Made by a program: the position numbers and the translations under genes. From Klenkia sesuvii (GTDB taxonomy: Bacteria; Actinomycetota; Actinomycetes; Mycobacteriales; Geodermatophilaceae): 64,000 nt of DNA. Numbering within the stretch: position 1 is the first letter of the stretch; each line of letters begins with the position of its first letter. This document shows positions 59,168-64,000 of this stretch, in pieces. The notes beneath the pieces are model-generated. The model searched no databases, was not told where the DNA came from, and saw nothing but the letters and a program-made list of their open reading frames with translations. The DNA lies in NCBI RefSeq assembly GCF_037083825.1, contig NZ_JBAPLU010000012.1, forward strand, positions 1 to 64,000, written 5' to 3'.

Positions 59168-59582
59168 ACCGCATGCGCAGCGGCTGCTCGCCGTCGGGCA
59201 CCAGCACGTGCAGGTGCACGTGGGCGATGGTGCCGCCGGTGCCCTCGCACGGCCCGTTGCGCATGCCCAGCCCGTAGGGCCCCGTGGAGCCGCCCCGCAC
59301 GGTGCGGAGCACGTCCCAGAGCTCCGCCCGGGCTGCGTCGTCGAGGTCGAGGACGTCGGTGACGTGCGTGCGCGGCACCAGCAGCAGGTGCTCGGCGGCG
59401 CCGCGGTAGGGGAAGTCGTTGCGGACGGCGCGCCAGTGCTCGGTCTCGGCGACCAGGTCTCCCCCGCCGACCTCGGAGCCGGCGTCGGCGCAGAACAGGC
59501 ACACGCCCCGGGCCTCGAGGTCGGCCATGCGGGCGACCTGCTCGGGCATGCGGGCGTTGGCCGGGCAGTAGAGGTCAGCCAC
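59151..59582 (-). CDS. HIT-family nucleotide hydrolase/transferase
   Basis: 143 residues; the histidine triad HVHLHVLV at 121-128 is intact, and LFCADAGSEVGGG has a CxxC-like zinc-type start (VCLFC). HIT proteins hydrolyse or transfer nucleoside monophosphates (e.g. AMP-lysine, Ap4A, ADP-sugar). The gene starts eight bases inside the DHFR gene, so it is part of the LOV/ThyA/DHFR operon, and it converges on the deaminase. Confidence 0.88.
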   Translation of the reverse strand: MADLYCPANARMPEQVARMADLEARGVCLFCADAGSEVGGGDLVAETEHWRAVRNDFPYRGAAEHLLLVPRTHVTDVLDLDDAARAELWDVLRTVRGGSTGPYGLGMRNGPCEGTGGTIAHVHLHVLVPDGEQPLRMRFSSAR

Positions 59583-60117
59583 GGGTGAGCGTCTCGAAGG
59601 TGACGTCGGCGCCCGAGGCGGTGGCCAGGTCGCGGCTGTCGACGACGGTGAACGCGTCGAGCCAGCCCTCGGGCATGCGGGTGTCGCCGTCGGGTTCCAG
59701 GTGCACGCGGGTGAGGTGCACCGTGCCGACCTGCGGCAGGGCTGCGGCGTACAGCTGGGCGCCGCCCATGACCACGACCTCCGGGTGCTCGGCGTCGGGG
59801 GCCAGCCGGGCCGCCAGCGCGAGCGCGGAGTCGAGGTCGCCGACGGTGGTGGCCGCTCCGGCGGTCCACACCTGCGGCCCGCCGGGGGGCGTGCGGCGGC
59901 TGACCACGACGGTGTGCCGGCGCGGCAGCGGCTGGCCGAGCCGGGCGACCACCGACTGGTGGGTGAGCCGGCCGGCGACGACCACGTGGCCGGTGGTGAG
60001 CTCGCGGAAGCGGCGCAGGTCCTCGCTGATGTGCCAGGGCAGCCCGTCCGCGTCGCCGATGACCCCGTTGTCGGCGACCGCGACGACGATCGAGAGCTGG
60101 GTCGCGGGCCCGCTCAC
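59575..60117 (-). CDS. folA: Dihydrofolate reductase
   Basis: 180 residues: SIVVAVADNGVIGDADGLPWHISEDLRRF (substrate site with Asp/Glu and Trp), VVAGRLTHQSV (normally MGRxTxxS), and VVVMGGAQLYAAALP (NADPH site). It reduces dihydrofolate to tetrahydrofolate. Its GTG overlaps the thymidylate synthase stop, so the two are coupled, as expected, since ThyA makes dihydrofolate. Confidence 0.92.
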   Translation of the reverse strand: MSGPATQLSIVVAVADNGVIGDADGLPWHISEDLRRFRELTTGHVVVAGRLTHQSVVARLGQPLPRRHTVVVSRRTPPGGPQVWTAGAATTVGDLDSALALAARLAPDAEHPEVVVMGGAQLYAAALPQVGTVHLTRVHLEPDGDTRMPEGWLDAFTVVDSRDLATASGADVTFETLTRG

Positions 60118-61022
60118 GACGCGACCGGGATGCCGCGGATCGAGGGGTGCGGCTCGTAGTCGGCGAGCTCGAAGTGGGTGCCGCGGAAGTCGTGGACGTC
60201 GGTGACCTGCCGGCCCTCGTCGGTGAGGGTGAGGGTGGGCAGCCGGCGGGGCTCGCGGGCGAGCATCTCGTGGACGGCGTCGAGCTGGTCGACGTAGACG
60301 TGCGCGTCGCTCATGGTGTGGTGGAACGTGCCCGGCCGCGTACCGGTGAGCTGCGCGAGCATCAGCGTCAGCGCGGCGTACTGCACCATGTTCGCCGGCA
60401 CCCCGACCGGCACGTCGGCCGAGCGCTGGAACATGTGCAGGTGCAGCGTGCCGTTCAGGACCCGCACGTGCACCCACCCGTGGCAGGGCGCGATCGTCGT
60501 CCCGGGGGTCTTGCCCTCGCCGCGCACCTGGTACTGCGGGATCCACGGCGAGACGAAGTGGGTGCGCAGCTCGGGGAGCTCGCGCACCTGCTCGACCAGG
60601 TGGGTGAACTGGTCCATCGGCTCGCGCCCGGGCGGGGCCGGGAAGTCGTGGAACGCGCCGCCGTAGGAGCCCGGGCCGAGGTCGCCGTCGGGCAGGCCGC
60701 GCTTGCGGGTCTTCGCAGGCGTCGCCCAGGCGTCCCACCAGTCGCAGCCGAACGCGGCCAGCTCGTCGATCGTGGTGGCGCCGTTGATGAAGGCGCACAG
60801 CTCGCCGACGGCCTTGGGCCAGAAGCTCCCGATCGACCGCTCGGTGATGAGCGGGAAGCCGTTGCGCAGGGGGTAGCGGGTGGTCTGCTGCATGAGCGTG
60901 AGCGCCTCGACGCCCTGCCGAGTCGCCGTCCGCTCCCCCTCGGTGACGATCGCCCGCAGCACGTCGGCGTACTGGGTGTCGGGGGTGCGCTCGGCGAACG
61001 GCAGGTAGAGGTCGTCGGTCAC
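60114..61022 (-). CDS. thyA: Thymidylate synthase, divergent
   Basis: 302 residues. The active Cys is in PCHGW (Cys180), with QRSADV (199-204) and the uracil-contacting Asn (N211). The N-terminal phosphate motif RTGT, expected near 30-36, is instead ERTATRQGVEA, and the loop before PCHGW is unusual, so this is a distant member of the family. It methylates dUMP with methylene-THF; the changes leave room for another pyrimidine (inference). GTG 61022 overlaps the phosphatase stop. Confidence 0.88.
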   Translation of the reverse strand: MTDDLYLPFAERTPDTQYADVLRAIVTEGERTATRQGVEALTLMQQTTRYPLRNGFPLITERSIGSFWPKAVGELCAFINGATTIDELAAFGCDWWDAWATPAKTRKRGLPDGDLGPGSYGGAFHDFPAPPGREPMDQFTHLVEQVRELPELRTHFVSPWIPQYQVRGEGKTPGTTIAPCHGWVHVRVLNGTLHLHMFQRSADVPVGVPANMVQYAALTLMLAQLTGTRPGTFHHTMSDAHVYVDQLDAVHEMLAREPRRLPTLTLTDEGRQVTDVHDFRGTHFELADYEPHPSIRGIPVAS

Positions 61023-62797
61023 CCGGACAGGTTCCCAGAACCGAGCTGGACGACGAGGAGGGCGGTGTCGTCGAGCCGCTGCACGACGAGCTGCTGCAGG
61101 TCCTCGACGACGTCCTCGGGCGGGGTCCCCGGCGGCAGGGCCCGCAGCCGGTCGACCAGGCGCCGGGTGCCCTCGTCCAGGTCGCGGGCCGGCCCACCGC
61201 CGGGGCCCGGCTGCTCGACCAGGCCGTCGGTGTGCAGCACGAGCTGGCTGCCCGCGGGCACCACCCGGGTGACGACCCGGCGCGGCCGCGCCGGGTCGGC
61301 CCCCAGGAGCAGGTCGCGCACGGGGTCGAGCACCTCGACCGCGCCGCCCGGCAACCGCAGGAGGACCGGGGGGTGGCCGGCGTTGGCGTAGCGCAGGGTC
61401 CACCCCGGCTGGTCGGCGGAGGGGCGCCGGGCCTGCACGACGGCGGCGGTCGCCAGCGCCGGCACGTGCAGCACGTCCATGAGCCGGTCGACGCCGGTGA
61501 GCACCTGCGCCGGGTCCGGGGCCGGCGTCGCCCAGCTCTGCGCGCGGACGAGGTCGCGCAGGGTGCCCATGGTCGCGGCGGCGTCGACGTCGTGCCCGGC
61601 CACGTCGGCGACCACGACGCCGACCGCGTCGCCGGGCACGTCCATGAGGTCGTACAGGTCGCCGCCGACGGCGGCACCGATGACCGCGCTGCTGTAGTGG
61701 GCAGCCGCCGTGACGCCCGGGAGGTCGGGCAGGCCGGGCAGCAGGGCACGCTGCAGCGTCTCGGCCACGGTGGCCTCGCGGGTGTAGCGGCGGGCGTTGG
61801 CCAGCGCCTGCCCGGCGCGCCGGCCGAGGTCGGCGGCGACCTCGAGGTCCCCCTGCGGGAACGCGTGCGGGGTGGCCCGCACGAGCACCATGGCGCCCCA
61901 GGTGCTGTCGGGCGCGGCGAGGGGGACGGCGGCCAGCGCGCGGGTGCCGAGCCGGGCGTAGACCGAGTCGGTCAGCCCGCGGCCGTAGGGCGCCAGGCGG
62001 TCCGGGGTCAGGTCGGCGACGGCGACCGTGGCGCCCGTGAGCACGGCCTGGGCGGCCGGCGCCACCTGCGGCAGCGGCCGGCCCTCGTAGACGCGGGCCA
62101 CCTCGGCCAGCTCGGCCTCCCGGCCCTCGGGGGCGTGGTGGCGGGTGGTGACCCGGACGACGATGCCGGCCTCGTCGGTCTCGGCCACGAACACCCAGTC
62201 GGCCAGCTGCGGCACGCAGAGGTCCACCAGCTGGTCGACGACCGTCTGGGGGTCCAACGAGGCCGACAGGGTGGTGGTGGCCGCGGACATCAGCTGCAGC
62301 CGCTGGTGGGCCGACTGCAGGGAGATGCGGGCCGCCGTCTCGCGGGCCAGGGCGGCCTCGCTGGCCGCCCGGGCGGCGTCGCGCTCGGTGGCGGCGACGA
62401 TCTCGGCGGTCACGTCGGTCTGCACGCCGACGAAGCCCACCAGGTCATCGCCGTCCAGGATCGGGTCGATGCTCAGCCGGTTCCAGAACGGGCTGCCGTC
62501 GGCCCGGTGGTTGAGCAGCGTGACCGTGACCGACTCCCGTGCGGTGATGGCCGCGCGGATGCGGGCGACCTCGGCGGGGTCGGTGTCGGGGCCCTGCAAG
62601 AAGCTGCAGTTGCGGCCGACGGACTGCTCCACGGTGTACCCGGTGGTCGCGGTGAACGCCGGGTTGACCCACAGCAGCGGGTTCCCGGGCAGACGGGGGT
62701 CGGAGATGGTGATGCTGACACCGGTCGCGTCCAGGCCACGGCGCTGCAGCACCTCCAGGCCCCGGGACACCGGGTCGTGCGCCACACCACCTGCCAC
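61019..62797 (-). CDS. LOV-GAF-PP2C blue-light-type phosphatase
   Basis: 592 residues. The N-terminal PAS domain (~20-130) is a LOV domain: GRNCSFLQG at 61-69 carries the photoadduct Cys64, with flavin-contact N96 (LLNHRADG), N106 (FWN) and Q126 (GVQTDVT). A GAF domain (~170-340) follows, then a PP2C/SpoIIE phosphatase (~365-590) with GGDLYD, DVAGHD, GHPPVLL, HTDGLVE and DDTALL. It probably dephosphorylates an anti-sigma antagonist in a light-dependent way. The GTG is leaderless (TACAGT eight bases upstream). Confidence 0.9.
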   Translation of the reverse strand: MAGGVAHDPVSRGLEVLQRRGLDATGVSITISDPRLPGNPLLWVNPAFTATTGYTVEQSVGRNCSFLQGPDTDPAEVARIRAAITARESVTVTLLNHRADGSPFWNRLSIDPILDGDDLVGFVGVQTDVTAEIVAATERDAARAASEAALARETAARISLQSAHQRLQLMSAATTTLSASLDPQTVVDQLVDLCVPQLADWVFVAETDEAGIVVRVTTRHHAPEGREAELAEVARVYEGRPLPQVAPAAQAVLTGATVAVADLTPDRLAPYGRGLTDSVYARLGTRALAAVPLAAPDSTWGAMVLVRATPHAFPQGDLEVAADLGRRAGQALANARRYTREATVAETLQRALLPGLPDLPGVTAAAHYSSAVIGAAVGGDLYDLMDVPGDAVGVVVADVAGHDVDAAATMGTLRDLVRAQSWATPAPDPAQVLTGVDRLMDVLHVPALATAAVVQARRPSADQPGWTLRYANAGHPPVLLRLPGGAVEVLDPVRDLLLGADPARPRRVVTRVVPAGSQLVLHTDGLVEQPGPGGGPARDLDEGTRRLVDRLRALPPGTPPEDVVEDLQQLVVQRLDDTALLVVQLGSGNLSG

Positions 62798-62893
62798 GGC
62801 GGGTCACTGTAGTCAGCACAAGGTCACGCCGAGGTCACGCCGAGGTCACGACGACGCCGCGGAGCCGGGAGACCGGGACGGCCCGTCGGGGGA
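62798..62893 (-). promoter_or_regulatory. Promoter of the LOV-phosphatase operon, with triple direct repeat
   Basis: The minus-strand -10 is TACAGT (62811-62806). Upstream lie three tandem 11-bp repeats, ggtcacgccga at 62822-62832 and 62833-62843 and a one-base variant at 62844-62854, on the plus strand; they cover the -35 region (about 62829-62834). Stacked direct repeats at one helical turn suggest a cooperative regulator. Confidence 0.5.
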
Positions 62894-63868
62894 TCACCCG
62901 GCCAGCAGCCGGCGCAGCCAGGCGATGCGGGCAGCCCGGGCGGCGCGGGAGATGTCCGCGTCGGGGACGAACAGGTCGAAGCCGTGGCAGCCGCCGGGCC
63001 ACACGTGCAGCTCGGCGACGCCGCCGGCCGCCCAGATGCGGGAGGCGTAGGCGACGTCCTCGTCGCGGAAGGTCTCGGTCGAGGCGACGTCGATGAACGC
63101 GGGAGGCAGGCCGGACAGGTCGGTGGCCCGGGCCGGCGCGGCGTACGGGGAGACGTCGGGGCCGCCGGCCGCGTCGCCGAGCAGGGCTCCCCACCCGGTC
63201 TGGTTGGAGGTGCGGTCCCAGACACCGACGCCGGCCATCCGGTGGGACGAGCCGGAGTCGTTGCGGTCGTCGAGCATGGGGTAGACGAGCACCTGGCCGG
63301 CCAGCGCCACGTCGCCGCGGTCCCGGGCCATGAGGGCGAGGGCGGCCGCGAGCCCGCCCCCGGCGCTGGCTCCGGCGACGAGGACGCGCTGCGGGTCGAT
63401 ACCGAGCTCGCCGGCCTGCTGGACGGTCCACCGCAGCGCGGCGTAGCAGTCCTCGACCGGTCCCGGGTGCGGCGTCTCGGGGGCCAGCCGGTACTCCACG
63501 GAGACGACCACCAGACCGAGTTCTGCCGCCCAGCCGGCCACCTCCATCAGCCCCGACCGGGCGTCGCCGATGATCATCCCGCCGCCGTGGGTGTGCACGA
63601 TGGCCGGTACCGGGCTCGTGGCGCGGGTCGGGCGCAGCACGATGACCTCGACCTCGCCGTCGGGGCCGGGGACCGTGCGGGTGCCGACGTCCAGGGCGCC
63701 GCCCTGGGAGAGCTCCTCGTCGGTGGGCGGCGGCAGCGCGGGGTTGGGCTGACGGAGGAGCGGGATCATCTCCGGGGTCAGCGACGGCGGCAGCGCCTCC
63801 CCCAGGGCCTCGAGCGCGGCGGCGACCTGGGGGTCGAAGGGCGGACGGGGCAGCGACGTCGTCGTCAC
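62894..63868 (-). CDS. Alpha/beta-hydrolase (HSL family esterase)
   Basis: 324 residues: HTHGGGMIIGDARSG (oxyanion hole), nucleophile elbow GASAGGG, acid in ASTETFRDED and base in GGCHGFD. It is a carboxylesterase of the hormone-sensitive lipase group, distinct from the one at 23376. GTG 63868 has a GGAGGA ribosome site. The substrate is unknown. The 96-bp gap after it holds the LOV-operon promoter. The remaining 63869-64000 shows only its leader. Confidence 0.9.
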   Translation of the reverse strand: MTTTSLPRPPFDPQVAAALEALGEALPPSLTPEMIPLLRQPNPALPPPTDEELSQGGALDVGTRTVPGPDGEVEVIVLRPTRATSPVPAIVHTHGGGMIIGDARSGLMEVAGWAAELGLVVVSVEYRLAPETPHPGPVEDCYAALRWTVQQAGELGIDPQRVLVAGASAGGGLAAALALMARDRGDVALAGQVLVYPMLDDRNDSGSSHRMAGVGVWDRTSNQTGWGALLGDAAGGPDVSPYAAPARATDLSGLPPAFIDVASTETFRDEDVAYASRIWAAGGVAELHVWPGGCHGFDLFVPDADISRAARAARIAWLRRLLAG

Positions 63869-64000
63869 GGGTCCTCCTCGGGCCGGGAGCGGCCCTCGGT
63901 GACCGCGGTCACCATCGTGCCCGGCGGACTCGGTCGCGCCCAGCGCCACCCGGCGGCAGCTGCCCGCCGGGTGGCGGGTACGCCGACGCCCCGGTCACCC

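Overview
The window is very GC-rich DNA with dense, mostly GTG-started genes, many 4-base stop/start overlaps and several apparently leaderless promoters. Together with an actinobacterial-type CtaD C-terminus, tandem DUF1206 proteins, a DUF222/HNH nuclease and a relative of the mycothiol-dependent nitroreductase Rv2466c, this points to a high-GC actinomycete. Geodermatophilaceae (Blastococcus, Modestobacter, Klenkia type) is my best guess; that placement is an inference. About 60 genes are supported. I see no rRNA, tRNA, CRISPR array, insertion sequence or phage module.

Layout. 1-8.8 kb: the end of ctaD, two short-chain dehydrogenases, an EthD-like protein, an FNT channel preceded by two overlapping six-codon mini-ORFs, a glutathionyl-hydroquinone-reductase-like enzyme, a lipoprotein, a 42-residue RanBP2-type zinc finger, and membrane proteins including tandem DUF1206 paralogues. 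9-16 kb: a DUF222/HNH nuclease, a tightly coupled PadR / ABC ATPase / FtsX-type permease / DedA operon, and a GGDEF-EAL protein. 16.2-23.2 kb: a branched-chain-type (Liv) ABC importer with a long-chain acyl-CoA ligase inside the operon. 23.4-31 kb: an esterase, a MetE-like protein, an ALDH/GMC oxidoreductase pair and an MFS exporter. 31-45.4 kb: a DEAD-box helicase, small membrane proteins, two NDH-2-type flavoproteins, a second GGDEF-EAL protein, a CAP / YihY / double-PAP2 envelope operon and an aldo/keto reductase.

45.5-52.7 kb is a probable aromatic-acid catabolic island: FAH-family hydrolase, GntR and IclR regulators, a DUF3500 protein, an AAHS-like transporter and a flavin hydroxylase. 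It is bracketed by two related 50-bp palindromic elements in opposite orientation. 52.7-57.4 kb holds a decayed GNAT gene, a trans-acting enoyl-reductase-like protein and a glycine-betaine-type ABC importer. 57.7-62.8 kb is the most unusual part: a nucleotidyltransferase plus deaminase operon converges on, and overlaps, a coupled operon encoding a LOV-GAF-PP2C blue-light phosphatase, a divergent thymidylate synthase, DHFR and a HIT hydrolase. An alpha/beta hydrolase closes the window.

The LOV-phosphatase/nucleotide cluster is the best candidate for an undescribed system. The paired palindromes around the aromatic island come second. All assignments rest on reading motifs and context; no database search was possible.
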